A stretch of 64,000 bases of DNA from Trichostrongylus colubriformis (taxonomy: Eukaryota > Nematoda > Chromadorea > Rhabditida > Trichostrongylidae), in assembly GCA_963978905.1 (NCBI GenBank), contig OZ022258.1, forward strand, positions 29,826,716-29,890,715. The letters are read 5' to 3'. The position numbers and the translations under genes were made by a program. The notes beneath the pieces were generated by a model. It searched no databases, had not been told where the DNA came from, and saw only the letters and a program-made list of their open reading frames with translations. Positions 26,201-41,200 of the stretch are shown here, piece after piece. Numbering within the stretch: position 1 is the stretch's first letter; each line of letters starts with the position of its first letter.

Positions 26201-29200
26201 GCTCATCTCTGTTGCATATAGTAATCGCAAGTATTGTGACAACGTGTACGAATCCGACAGCAGAAGGCTCGCCCATGTCTATGAAAGAGAAAAATGTAAA
26301 GCGTAAAGTACTTGTTGTTCGCACTTCTTGAACATTCTTCTCTGCGAAAATGTAGAGGTATTTGGAAGCAAACAAAGCCTACACATTGAAATGAAGCCGA
26401 CTCCACCTCAGTTCGAGGTTTTCATTCCTTCGAATGAACCACGGGTGTCACTTACAGAACCGCGCGAGAAAGAAGCTTTAACTTCGTCGAGATCCGATCT
26501 TACCGACAATATGTAGTTGTAAGCGGCGACTCCACTGTCTGTGTTTGAGATTGCTTAATAGAATGAACAATCTACACAGGGCAGCACTTCTATAGGCTTC
26601 ATGAATACTTTCGCCTTCCCGAAAACTACAGAGGAACTTGAAGGGCAAATAGCGCTAATAACATCAAAGAGTTATCAGTTGACCGCGAACAAACCACAGA
26701 CGACCGTGGTAAGTCACTGATACAGCTTCGCTTCACCAATGCAATTTGAACCAATAGTCAAACCAATTTTTGTTCGCACTGGTACACTCAAGGCAGTTCT
26801 CGGATGGAAAAAAATAGAACAGCGAGTCAAGAAAATAAAATTTTATGGCCACTTTCCAAGGACGGAATGTAGCCGTGAAACACTCCCAGAAAAGTGCAGG
26901 TAATCAAAATTATGGGTTCCTACGCAGAAAATTCACTAATATGTACAAATGCTCGAGGCTGCACCTACCATGCAGTTGTTACTTGTACCTTCTGATCGAA
27001 CGATTCAAGTGGGATAGACGTTCTATAGCTCCTTCTTTAGTGTGTGTGCCGCAGTTGCACTCGTCTAGTATACATATAAAGCCAGTAAAGGGACTGCGAC
27101 GCAACGCAGAGCATCCTCTTCGAAGCCACATTTCAAAGTTCTAACAAAGGCCGACGTTGTCGCGTTTCACTAAATCGGCAGCTCTTAAAGGCAATTCTCC
27201 TGTTGTCTTTATCGTTTCCCATTCGGACAGCCGTGCTTCTATGGTGTGAACAAAGGCGCCAATGAAAAAGAAACGACCAAGCGGTACCACTTTGATCTGA
27301 CACCCGTCGTCGAATAGTGGCGACGCTAGGGCAGACCGCAGATCCACAGTCTAGGGTTCATTGGTAGAGGCTCTTCGCAATAACAGGAAGAGTACGAGGG
27401 CTCCAATACAATGAGATGCGATGATCAGCTGATGCACATCAAACAAGCAGCGAGCAATTCTCACCACATTTGATTGGTAACGAATGTGGCTCCACACGAT
27501 AATATGGAGTGTTCGGACAGAAGGAAAAATGTGCGGGGAGACTTTATCTACCTTATGACAGCCACCGGTTCAATTCATTGTTGAAAAAAAAGAGAATGAA
27601 AACGTGATAAAGAGAATGAAAACGTTTCTTTCTCTGCGATGATTTAAATCGTCAAGGTATAAGGTATGTGATGAAGTCCCGTCCACTATCATCATCCTGC
27701 TGAGCGAAGATTTCATTACTGAGAAATGGACCCTTCCCAAACCCTTCTGCATCCTTGCCAGCACCTAAAGACGAACTTCCTCTAGACGAAACAAGGAATA
27801 GCGCATAGAAGATGTTTACGAAACCATCGCGCCCTTCACAACTGTTACTAAATTTTCTGGTGATTTTAGAAATAAAGGAGTGGCTCAAAGCAATCCTTGA
27901 GCATCTTGAGACTCTGCCATGTACAGTGAACCGCGCTTGAGACTCTGCCATGTACAGTGAACAGCGCCTTACGGGTGGGGGTCGAGAAGTCGAACTCCGC
28001 TTGCGGCGTCGCACTCGCGGTGCCGTCAGTACGAGACGGTTGGAGTTCCGCTCAAGACGCAATGGGCTGGTACGTGAGGGACCTTTAAAGATTGCACCTA
28101 CTTTTAGCAAATTAGAATTCCCTAAGAGTGCAATATGTACTCTCCATCGTCCCTCAGAGCTAATAAAGGCATAGCTATGACCGCTTCTATTGTACTTGAG
28201 GTGTTGTTGATCGTTGTGTTATCTTGATAGGTTTCGTCAACTTTTAATGCTTCTGAGAGAACTTCTATGGACCACTCACTGCAGAATGAGAGAGAATAAC
28301 ATTTAAGTTACCTTTTATATTTCAGTTCTCTCAGAAAGCTTAATAACAAAGGCAAATAGTCGCCCGCGCTGAAAATAGGTGCAATCTTTAAAGGTCCCTT
28401 ACGGTACCAGCCCATTGCGTCTTGAGCGGAACTTCAAACGACTCGCAATCGCCGCGCCTTTCGCCGCGGGCGGTCGCGCGGACATTCGACCTATCGACCC
28501 CCACCCGCGTCCCACACAGTGAATTTTTGTTTTCTTTTTCCACTTACTTTAGGTATGAATTTCGTTTGCTCAGTCAGGAGCATGAAACGATATCCGAAAA
28601 AAGTCACGACAAGATGGAAAGAGAATTCGTGAAAGAGTATTTACCTTTGGGTGTCGCAGAAGGATCTTTGGTGCCACAACGACCAATGGTTTCCTGTAGT
28701 TTGGAATCACCTGTAAGTACAGAATCTTAAAAGGAGTCGGAACGCAAGTATCCAAAGAATCCTGGTAGCCGTTATTTCAAAAGAGATCAATCCAACGAAC
28801 GGAAATAGACGAGGAACGTCCAGTAGTGTTTCGTGTGATTGCTTACACATACATATGTGTAAAAAATTATCTTTCATTGTTTGAGAGCATGAGTGATCGT
28901 ATGGGCCAAGAAGAGACGCGATTTGAGCTCTTACCAACGCCCTAGGGTGGCTTGCAGAGTTCTTGTAAGAGGGTTCTGTCCATAAGTGAAGTATGATGCC
29001 TCAAAACATTTTCAAGCTACTTTTCTTTTCAATATACCACCAGATTATCGTTCTAGCTGCAAATAATATGCAATGTGAAACGAGACGCGCATTATTTGAC
29101 TGCAGACCTTGAGGCTCAATGGGGTTTTAGATAAAATGTATGAGGATCTCATCCACATTATTGGTAATACACACAATTATCCGGTGCGTAGTGGCTCGCC

Positions 29201-32200
29201 AGAACCAGTTTACGTTCTGGTAATCGTAGTAAAAAATAAAAGAAGCCCATACCTGCTGACTTTTCGTTTTTATCCCATAGTTTCATGCATATTCATCAAC
29301 GCTGGTACTCTTCGATAGATATCGCTTCCCGGGGCTAATTGATGAATTTCGGAGGTCTCTCTATACGTGGTTACGGTGCAGCGGACCAATGACAGGGCTA
29401 TTGGTGTTCGCCGGCTTCGCTGTAGATCGTGCCATGCATGAGGTTTCCATCGACCATCCATCAGATTAAAGAGCACACTATCCCCGTGGCCGACTTGGAT
29501 TCGTGCACTGCGAACAAGGCATCAAGTATCGACCTCGCACCATAGTATAAGATCTGAGCGTTTCGCTTTGAAAGCTTGACACCTTGCTCACAGTTCACAA
29601 TTCCAAGAAGACAAAGTGGTAAGCCTAGCCTTTGACACTGTATATCTATCGCGTTGTCCATGCAATATTCTCCTCTCTACATTATAGTCTTCAGCACTTG
29701 TCTAGAAAATTAATGTCTTACCTCGATTTCTGTTCGTGCTTCCTGTATTTTTTCAAGGTTTTCAAGAGAAAGATAAATTAAAAATTAATTCTGAATGTGA
29801 ACCTACTTGGTCAGTTATATCACATTTCTCTTTACACTTTGGACCCACAGCCTTCAAAATTTCGTCGATACTGCCCACCTCAACGATGGACCAAATACGA
29901 CCCCCCACCCCTGTCGAGGATTCCTCGACGGAGGCCTAACGCTGCACATCACCCGACTATATGAAAGACATTGCCTTCTGAATGATGATAGACCTTAAAA
30001 GAGTTGGCTTCTCAGCTCGAGTTCATGAATAGGCTGGTTAATTCACCGGATTTTTTTTCTCAAATCTAAATCTCCATAATGGTTGTTAATCGGGGTTGAA
30101 CGGATGAGAACGTCAGTTTCGCCATACTCATAGTTAACTGGTTGGCGCGCTGTACCGATAACCTCAATTATTCAAAGACATGTCCGTTACCCGGACAAAC
30201 TCATCCTAAAAACTTATTTTGTCACGGGATTCGAAAAAAGCTAACAACTCCTATCGCGTTCTGAAAATATTTAGGTTCACATAACATTTCGTTCCAAGCA
30301 ACTCAGTATGCGTTTACGACTGAATGGCTTAAAAGAAATAAGCAAGAAAGGCGCCGTTTGGGGCAATTTCGGTAGATTGTGGAATAATTACGGTTGTGGA
30401 AGTTGAGGTGTTTACTAGAGCAACAGCAGAGGAAGGGCGGAATAAAGCGGTCGAGAAGCCGAAAATGGTGACTAGAAAACCCTCCTCATCCCCTCTTTCT
30501 CTCTCCATCTGCATCACTAGCCGCTGAAAGATAAACGCAGACGACGAGGGACTGACCAAGCCAGCCGCGAACTGGCAACCGTGCAACCCGCAAAACAGGA
30601 AAACGGAACCGCGGTAAAGACCCCAGGAACGCTTCCCAGCGCTAGTTTCGTCTCATATAACCTTTCCACTCGAATTTCCTCAACAGAATTCCGTTCTCAT
30701 ATCACTGTCTAACCCAACGGTGTCACTCAGCGGCGATGCGGCTGCATCCCATTTGTGTAGGTGGAAAACCGTAACCACCTCGAAAGCTACTATTACTTGA
30801 AATCAATGATCAACATTCTCAGTACGCCTTGCAATCGTCCGAAAGCTCATAATACGAAAAGGTGGCCAAATATGATGGTCGAAGGGACAAGCGAATCGAT
30901 TTGCGCGTCAATCGATCGACAGAGAGAAGTAATTGTCACCATCTCCTCCTTACGTTCCTTTTCGCTATGTAAGTTTGTACCGTGGGATGTGTTCTGCAAT
31001 TCAGGCACTGACGCGAAGTTCACACAATGTTCTGCTCAGGATCCATAATTTTACACGAACTTTCACTATTCGGTCGACTCTGGATGAATGGAGAGACCGT
31101 GGTAGTAATGACTTCAGCACCTCCAGCTTTTGAAGCCACTGAGCAGGGAAGAGCAGGGGTCCAACTTCGCTCGCAAAAACTCATTTATACTTTGCTTTGC
31201 AAATTTACTCCTCCTAACTCGCTTGAAAGCGACATCTCACAATTTTGGGTTATACTTGTGATCAGCATTCAAGACCCTATCCATACACCTAAGTCTCAAA
31301 AGTTCCAAGGGAATTCAAAACTCTTCCCTAAAGAAACCAAAAACATACACGCGGCTTTCTCGCCTCTTTTTCTTTTCTGGAAGGTGTACTCAATAATGCC
31401 ATGCTATCATATACAATGCCGATCCATGTGTGCTACCACAGCATATGTAGTCAGAGCATCACAAACATGTTAGCTTGTCCCCAAACAAAAGCCGACATGA
31501 GACTGCATTTGTTTAGCTGCTCTTCGCAGGCCCGCAAAACCTGAATTAATAGAGACTGCTATACAAATTTCCACCTCGTAGAACCCGCAATAGTCATGGG
31601 TAAAATAAAGATTATGGGGGACAATGATAGTCATGAAATACCGCACCGTCATGAGCGCGACCAATATGTGCCAAGCTTCCACCTTCTACAGGCCCGTTAT
31701 AGCGTTCGAAGGGGGGCTTAACCCATGCAATCATGTACGAGCTAGTCAACTACAAAGGGTGCCAAAAAAGAGTAATTTTGCTCGCGACTCACTTCCGCCA
31801 AGTATGCAAAACAGACGGTAAAGAAAGAGATAAAACTATGTGGTTAAAATATCCTTGAAATGTTCCTCTAGGAGCAGGAGCAAGCTGATTCTTACCACTT
31901 TCACCATCATGAAAATATGGAGTTTTCAGTCGGTATAGTCGGGCTTTAGAGCAGCTACGGCATCAGGGTCCGCCTCAAACAGCAGAGCCATCTTCCATGG
32001 TGCATCTCTGGGAAGCTTCCTGAAGACTGACCCTTCGGTTCATGGAGATCACAGAGCAGCTATGATCCGAAGTGTCACTTTTCATTCCTCAAACCCCCTC
32101 CGAAGGGGTTTCAGTGGTAATGGCATGCTTTGGCCCTCGGAATCGAAGGACGTTAGGAGCCCGGAAAACCGATTGTTCAAGAACACCACTCAATCCCCTC

Positions 32201-35200
32201 AATTGCACAGAGTGAACGGAGCCTAGCAAGATTGGGAACGAAAGTGACGTAATTTCGGATTTTGTCTAGTTGAGGTCTCACATCATACCTCGGCAGAAGC
32301 TCCCAATCCTTCTCGTGCAAGAAGGCTGCTACGGAGATTAGTGATAGTGTGATGTGTGTTCTTGAATTAGAGGATGGGAATGCTTTGTCAGAATCTGCTG
32401 AACTTCGACTGAAATAGAGTTAAAGGAAATCTCTTTTGGGATCGCCTGTACATATCACATCAGAACTTTCCACCCATCCAAGTCTGCAGGATCGTGCATT
32501 AATGGATGCTCGCCTGACACCAGAGAGAATTGCTTCTAAAGAATGTGCAGAGGCCTGCGACACCTGCCAACATGGCACTCTTCTATACCATCACCAGGAC
32601 TGCACCATATCACGCTAGTCTGCGGTCAAATTCCGATGGTGAAATAATTGCATCAGGCAACATCAGCGATAGAGGTGGAGGTGAGAACTGGGGAAATACG
32701 TTTACTGTGAACAAAATTCGAGTTTTCAAGATACCATATGTGGCTATTTTCCGCTGAACAGCACCTTAGGGTCTACTTCGCAATCTCTCTCCACTGCGCT
32801 TCGTGTCACACCGTCGCCAATGATCGAATCCCTGCAAGGGCGGAGCAAGTTACAGGCTAGGTGGCTTACATGCCCGCCCTGGGCGTCTGCATCACCGCTC
32901 AGCGGCAAATGATGCAGAGGGCGAAAAATGAAGGGGTAATGAAAGGGCTTGCTCTCTGGTTTTCGACCGGATCATTCGGCTTTTTCTCTACTTTGACACT
33001 ACCGAGCAACTCGAGTCCTATACACATTGCACAATTTGCCAAAATACCCCTGACGGTGTGTTCAAGCTGCAAATTATCATCTAGCGACTTGAATCAACTT
33101 CGGGAAGTAACAAGAGAAACTTGGAAACTCCGCCCACCTGTCTTCGAAGAAGGTGGAAGTATTGCGCCGACGTTGTTGGATTTGCTATCCGCAAGTTCAC
33201 AATTTCACCATCAACCGGCATCTGATCTTCCCGAGAATCGCACAGTTGTAAAAACCTAGGAATAAAAGAGGAAATAAGGAATGTAGGCCAAGGTCTGCAA
33301 TGTGTCCACAACCAGAAGGTAGAGTCCTACACGAACACTATTCACCGTTACTCACCTCTCCATCCTGCAAGTACTATGTTCCGGTCCGGCTCCATCTATA
33401 CCATGAGGTAGCAGAAGGGTTAGGCCAGATTGTGTCAACCATTTACCTATATGTTGTAAGGTAAGCTGCTGAGAATGTACAATGCATGTTTATAACCGAA
33501 CATTGAAAGCAGGGTGGTAACAATAAACCCAGGTGAAGGCGGTCAAGTGCTTATAAATCACAAGGATAGTTCTGGCACACGTGAGGAGTAAAGCGTTGAT
33601 ATTAAGGAGTTCATGTCGCGCCTTGCGGCGCTCATACGTCTTTTTTGAATTATACAACCTCAAAGAACATCTGATGACAGCAACTTGAAAGGTTTGACAA
33701 CAGCCATATGATTTCTCAACGCGCCCTGAAAGACAACGGGAGGGGTAAGAAGAAAGTGAGAACTGGGAATACATGTTCTCTAAAAACAAACTTTCCACTT
33801 CAGAAGTGGTGATTTGTGGCTGAAATCACCTTTCCGCGGTCTACCACCGGCTAGTGATGAAAGAGGAGCGCGAGAGAGAAGGTGGGTTCACGGGTTCCTA
33901 TTACTTTAATTGCCGTTCTATATCGTTCTTTCTCTGCTTACACTGCTCACAAGGGAGGGTCATCAGGTCAGTCCGGCCTTTTGCGATGGGATGTATACCA
34001 CTGTACTCGTCTTGGGACGAGAAACTCAAATCTGCCTTCCAAATTTGCGAAACGATACTGTGAGCAAAGTTATGAAGGGTAGTCTCCCGACATGGTCGAC
34101 TCTCTCTCTCTCGCATGTTCGCATGAGTGGACGTGGAATGCTAGCACACCAAGGTGAGTTGTGGTGTACTGGATACGATGGTTGTTTCACAGGAGATGGG
34201 TCGCAGGTTGGGATCCTTTGTGTAACTGCTCTTTTGCTTTTTCTCCCTTCGGCTCATATGAACCCAGAAAGTGCGTATTAGTAAGTATTTGAAAGGTTTA
34301 CCTCTTCATTCAACATCAAGAGGTGACGAAATTTCACGTTTCCTGATTTATGCATTTTTTCAAGACTTTCATTTATAGAGGGCATATGGTGAATAGGAAA
34401 TACAAGAATATTTGAAAACCAGTAATTTACGAACACATGTGGTATTCCTGCACAAAGTGGGCGAAACAGTACAACCTCTCACAGTGTACACAACGAATAA
34501 AGAAAAAATTTCCACACACACAGCAGTCGGAGCCCTCAACCACTTCAGATGGGAAACAATATTGAAGAGGTGTCTCATATTCGATTTTTGTCCGTGAATT
34601 TTTTGTCCGTGAAACGTGAAATTTTGTCCCCTCTTGATGTTGAATGAAGAGGTAAACCTTTCAAATACTTACTAAAACGCACTTTCTGGGTTCATATGAG
34701 CTGAAGGGAGAAACAGCAAAAGTGCAGTCGCACAAAGGATCCGAACCTGCGACCATCTCCTGTGAAACAACGGTCGTATCCAGTACACCACAACTCACGT
34801 TGCTGTGCTAGCATTCCACGTCCACTCATGCGAACATGCGAGAGAGAGAGAGAGAGTCGACCATGTCGGGAAACCACCCTTCATAACTTTGCTCACAGTA
34901 TCGTTTCGCAAATTTGGAAGGCAGATTTGAGTTTCTCGTCCCAAGACGAGTACAGTGGTATACATCCCATCGCAAAAGGCCGGACTGACCTGATGACCCT
35001 CCCTTGTCAGAACAGCTACTTTCGTATTCCGTAATCTGCCAAATTTACCCTTTCCGTCGTCTTCAAACTCAATGGTAGAGGTGGCCAGGGTCGAATATCA
35101 TAAGACTATTGAATAGAAACTCTAGGTGCTTACTGGTACGAAAGTGAAGAAAAAACGGAATGGAATGACCAAAAACTGGAACTAAGCGGGCTCGGTAAGA

Positions 35201-38200
35201 ATAAGGATGGGCACTGCTGAAACAAGTGGCAGCAATTGAAAAAGACAAATATTATGAAGTCTAAAGGCGCTTTTTTAACTGGTAGTTCGCATAATACAGT
35301 CATTCTATACCGCTTGTTCTATTTGGATTACTCACTTTAGAAGTTCTCGCCACTCACGTCACCCCACCACTGTTTTGAAGCCTCAAGTTCCCAGAGTTGG
35401 ATTAAATTGAGAAGGAAACTAGCGGGACTTCAACTAATGGAATAACTGATAAAGATTCAATCAATAAATCGACTCTGACAAGTTATATACGGCGATGTCT
35501 TGAATATCGAAACCGTACTTTCCGCGCTGGCCAGGAAGGTATCGATGATGATCTGGGCACCGTTGAAGAAATCTCCGAACTGTGCTTCCCATACGCATAA
35601 ACGTCGTGGATGATCGAGGGAGTAGCCAAACTCATAGCCGAGAATAGCTTCCTCCGACAGTAGATTATTCGCCACCTGAACTTCCATATTAGTGCGTGAT
35701 GAATTAATTGCTCAGTTTAGGAAACGCAACCATCTAGGAGAATACATGAGATTGTATCAGGTTGTAAGGAAAGTTCTGTCCGCTTTTTCGCGTTCGCAAG
35801 ACAAATTCAAATATCAGAGCGCATCAACATGAATCAGCTGACATATTGTTTTCCTTAGCGTTTGGAATGCTACAAGGTTGTCGAATTATTAAGGAAATTT
35901 CGAAGTACGGCAGAAATGGAATTTTTCAGATGACTTCATTTCACTAGTTCTTGTTTAGCTGAGTCCCAGCGAAGGTAGCCTCAAAAGTGAGTGCTGCAAG
36001 GGGAGGAGATGAAGCATTGGATGGAACGCTTTGTCCCTGGTTTGAGAAGTGCAGAAATGAGAATGAGTGCTCGAATTTTCAACTGATCAAATCGCTTTAA
36101 CTAAAACGGCAGAAGGCGATGAGCGTCCATACTTGCAAGGGATATCCACAAGTATTGGCCCTCAACAAACAAACTTAGTTTACCACCTCAAGTTGCCTCG
36201 ATTTGAGAGAAACCACAAAATTAGGTGCCGCGGGACCCCTCATAGCAGCTAAAAGCGCATTTTCCACAAATCTTCTTACAGTAATTGAAGCAGTTGCAGG
36301 CTAAAGCCCTTACTCGTGCATCATATTCATCAGATTTAGCGCTAACAAAGCCCCAGTTTCCCAAACATCTGGACAGCTCCTGCAGTAGCAGTATGATCAG
36401 AAAGAGTGGCAATTTGGAGTCGACTTTTTTTCGTTTCACGCAATATAAATCATCAGCCCTTCATCAAATTGAGATATGTAGGCATGCATAATATTGCCAA
36501 GACTGTAACAAATCATAAGGTTGCTCATTGCGTGAGAAAATATGCACTCTGAGCCGAGTTATGACCTCCCAAAGTTGAAATTTCAAAAACCGGTCAAAAC
36601 CTAATAGATACAACAGCTCGAAGTTCCATGAGACCTCAGGGATATGGTGAGTCAACCACCGGTCACGCGCCCTGGTGCGCTGTCTTTTTTTTGGCAATTT
36701 CACGAATGCTCAAGATCGGAAGCTGACAACTGTGTCCAGTCGCAAGTTGGCAGGGCACTATCCATCATGGGGATTAACCCCATATATGATGTCTCGTGCA
36801 TCCGACCACATTTTTCCATCCTAAGAGCGAAATCTGATTCCCTTCCAGATATCATCAGCTATTTTTCTGTCCACAACTTCGTAGCGAGGGTTTATATCGA
36901 AGGGTAAGCAGCTCACCTCGAGTTGTCCTTTCTGATCATCAGAAATGAAGTTGAGCGGTATATAAGTAAGATCAGAATCATTATCCACCAACATAGCATG
37001 CCTAAAGACCCGCGAATTTTCGAAAGAAAGCAAGTAAGTTATACTGGAAGGGTGCTGCACATGAGGGGCAACCTTTTAAGGAATCGTCCACGGAAAGTGA
37101 GTTTTTCTGTTGCCCATACATTTATGTTGTATTTGCCTAATGTTAGCCGCATGCAATGTTTCACGTAAAAAGAATCTGAATCCGGCTAAGACACAGCATC
37201 TCAAAGTTCCGGCCGAGTGGGCAGGGTCCCCGAGCAAGTGCCCACCTCGTCGTTCGCCGCGGTCAGAGACGCATTCTAGGAATAGATAGTTAAGCAAGCA
37301 TCCCCGTCTCCGTTTCCAACCGCCTCCGACGACAGGACGGGGCTTCTACTCGAAGGCCCCGCCCACCCGGCCGAGAATCGGGAGATTGCATCTTAGCCGA
37401 ATTCTTACTCTTTCGTGTGTAACTTTGCATGCGGCCCTTACACAACATAAATATAGAGGAAGCAAAAACTCTTTCTCCGTGGACGATTCCTTTGACTACA
37501 GTGATGGAGATAATGTGGATGTAGGTCTTTAGTCAGAAATGCTATGAGAGCAGGTCACTTCGCACCCTTCAGATTCACTACTTCTTTTACTCTTCCTCCT
37601 AATTCTCACCAATGCTGCCTTTAAGCGTTTCCTTCCCTGTTTTCTTCACTTTCGTACCACTAATCACTTCGACTTTCACATTCCATAATCATTACACAAT
37701 TGGCCTGGTCCATCCCCACCACAGCCTTCGAAGACACCAGAAGGAGTAAATTTGGAAGATTGTGGAATATGAAAGTAGGGATGCTCAGCAATGTAACGTA
37801 GAGAAAGAAGGAAGTATAGCGGCGAAAAAAAAACCAAAAAAACCCAGGTAACCTCCTTCTCTCTCCCGGTTCTCTGCAACACTAACCGGAAGTAGATGGC
37901 AGACGAACTAGAGGCTAAATCAGCCAGCCGTAAATGTTGTCCGCCCTCGTCGGCGACTCTCCGCCTGGTACACTTGACAAGATACGCCGTGCCGCAGGAT
38001 CGGGATCACCCCAAGCCACACTTTTTTCAAGGTTTGTTCTCAGAGCACGTGTATTCCCACCTCTCATTTTCTCCTTACCCCTCCTCATGCCTTTGAAGGA
38101 CTTGACAACCCACCGAAAACTGAAGGTCGCTCGACCAACATCTTGTCCACTGATACGAACATCATTGCCTTCCATAAGCAGCGATCCGAAAGCTAGTGAC

Positions 38201-41200
38201 TAAAAGCGAAAACCAATTACAATGTAAAGATCATGTGAAAAAGATCAGAACAAGAACAATTAGTCAGAAGAAATCGATTTGAGCACAAATGAAATTTTGT
38301 GCCCGGAGAAGAGCGGGTTCAGAGGTCGTCAAATTTTCGAGATCGACAGCACTGTGTTCTAGTATCGGACACGAGTACATAGTAGAAGGATTGGCCGTTT
38401 TTGTTCTGACTTCATGAATCACCATGTAGATTGTATACGGCTGCCCACTTTGGGACGCTGCCGTGAACCACGTAAATGTGTTCTCGACGCCGCAAACGGC
38501 CATAGTTTAGCAGAACGTGGAAATACCTGTCACTCACCTCAGCGGTACCCCAATCGATTCCCTCACCAGAGATCATCTTTTGGATTCGTGCATCACAGTG
38601 TGTCTTTTGGAGATGAGGATGCACGTGCTGAAATGGAACTGAACGATCTCATTCAGATCTCACCGTACACTCGTCACATATAGCACCGCTAAATATTACT
38701 TTTAAGTACAACAGCTAGGACCAATGCCTCCGAACCAATAATAATAATTCATCAGCATAAGAATTCTTTAAAACTATTCATTCAAATGTACAATAAATAG
38801 CTTACAAATCCTTCTGGTACCCTGACCGATGCAGCTCCTACGTACTTCAGCAGGTTAGTGTCACAACCAGTGTCCCATTTTTGTATTTCGCACGGGGCCT
38901 GAACGAAACCTGTCCAGTTGCCTTCCAAATGCTTTGCTCTGAAATGAGTCGAAATTCGCGAGTTGAAGCACAGGAATGAAGGATGCACTATCACAGGCAG
39001 AAAAGCGAAAATTAAGCTATTTTCTATATGAGTTGCTTATCAATCTATAATATGTAGAAGTTCGGAAAGAATTTCACGGATGGCGTTTTTTCTTGAATAC
39101 TTGTTAAGAAAAAAGTTATGAGGGTATGGGTTTTTCATGAGTGCGATAGACCTGTCGTCACGAAGACCATTATCTACAAGCCTAGAACAAGGCTCGCCCA
39201 CAAGCGTGGAGTTAAGCATTCCAAAAGCGCATTCAAATGTCGGGGTGCCTACGGATGGAGATAAACTGCGGAATCTCTCAAAAAAGCGAACAGCGCAGAG
39301 TAGCGTGAAGCAGTCAAAGCAGTCACTAGCTGGAGTGAAACATCACTCTTTTGTCATTGCTCTGACGCACATGGCCTCGACTGCACAACGATGCAGGCTG
39401 CGATATGTAGTCAGAGAGAGAGTAGGGGATTCCACTAGCGTCAGCCTCTCAGACTCTCTCGAAAAAGGTTTTCAGATCTATCCAACTTTGTAAATTATGC
39501 CTAATATTTAATTTTTTCTTAATTTAATGGTGCAGCGATGATGGGTTCAATGTTGATGTTTGGTTGTAAGATATTTTTGGGACATTTTTTTCCAGAACTT
39601 TCTGGAAGCTCCCAGAAAACTATGTGGGTACGGTGCATAAACAGGACACCCCTTACTGTTGAATGGTTCACATGGTTTGTTCAAATCTGTGGTGCACCAA
39701 TGAAAATGACCATTTCTCATGATGATGTCCCAATCTGTGGGGAAGCAATGAAAATGATCATCTGTAATGATGGATTCTAGTTGCTCCTTTTTCACGAGCA
39801 CCGCCTGAGCTTTAACGCGAAAGAGAGACCACAGTCTGCAGTACTATTGGGTCATTCCATAAGTAATGTCGTTTTTTTCGAGCGTAAGTTTTTCTTATGA
39901 AATTACAAGTTTCCGCAGCATGTCATATATCATTTAAAAGAGGTTCTCCTGCTCTACAAAATGACATTTATGGTTTTTGAGCTTGTTAGAATGGGGCCGA
40001 CATTTAGGCTTGCGAAGAGGTAGGTCCAGCCGACGAAAACTGACCAAACCGACAATCAATTGAAACACTATATTTCAATTTAGGAAAATCAACCAGTCAT
40101 CTGTCGCGTACTTAGTCCTGACCTCTTCTACAATTTCCAATATTTAGTTGATCAAGAAGTGGTGTCGTTATTTTTCTAAAATCCTTTTTCCGAAAGCACC
40201 CACATTTATTCAAAATGAAATTTTTTCTTTCGAACTTCTTGCTTAGAGTTGTTTCATGAACCACTTCGAAGGACTTTTTCTGCTCTATCGAAAACATCTT
40301 TCTAGTTTGTTTTGGCTGCGATTCAGACTGAGTTTTAATACCATGTGATAGGGGTCCAGTTGACATTTTTCACAATTTATTTTTTCCATGAGAAACTTAA
40401 GGAATCCAGACAAAGGTATTTCTCTGTTCCTAGGCACCACATGTTCTTAACATTTCACCACTCTTTCAACTGATTGATTGAGAAAATTTTCTTGCCTTTG
40501 TTCGAAGAAATTGTCAAAAATCACCGATTTGTGGCGGAAAAACTAAATGTGGAAAAAGAGCGACGTGACTTTGCAAGCAACCGACTGGTGGAACTTACAG
40601 GAGAGGTCGGGGCTGAGTACGCAACACATGGTTGGTTAGTTTTCCTCAAGCGAAATATAGTGTTTTAATTGATTGCAGGTTCGGCCAATTTTCGTCTGCT
40701 GGACCTACCTCTTCGCCGGCCTAAATGTCGGCGCCATTCTAACATACTCAAAAACTAAGTATGCCATTTTGTAGAGCAGAGAATTTCCTTCCGAATGATA
40801 TATAATATGCTGCAAAAACTTGTGACTTGTGGCAAAAATTTTTGCTTGAAAAAAAAACGACACTACTTATGGAATGACCCAATACAAGGAGAAATAGAAC
40901 TCCTATTGCATAAAATTTCTCTGGGTTGCTTTTCCTTGATTTTGAATATAACGTATGAAAGATAGACGTGAAAAGATAACAAAACTGTCGCAAACATTTC
41001 CGCACAGTAGATGGATGAACAGTGATCATTAGTAAGTCAACTTTCTTTCCAGGCAGGCAGAGACAACAGTATCGTCGATCTCCCTCATCTTTCACCGAGC
41101 TCCCGTTCGTCAGATTTGTTATACCAGTTGGGCTACCGCACACAAATGCGCACGTAACATCACGGGCGTGAGTTGGTCGATCGGAATCGCTATTTTCTAT

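Noticed and set aside
27141..27347. 68-codon minus-strand open frame as an extra gene exon
   Set aside because: Exons 19 and 20 already join in phase and cover the protein without a gap, so no exon is needed here.
39137..39493. 118-codon plus-strand open frame inside the gene's intron
   Set aside because: Ser/Lys-rich without a family match or convincing splice sites; a nested antisense gene cannot be supported from sequence alone.
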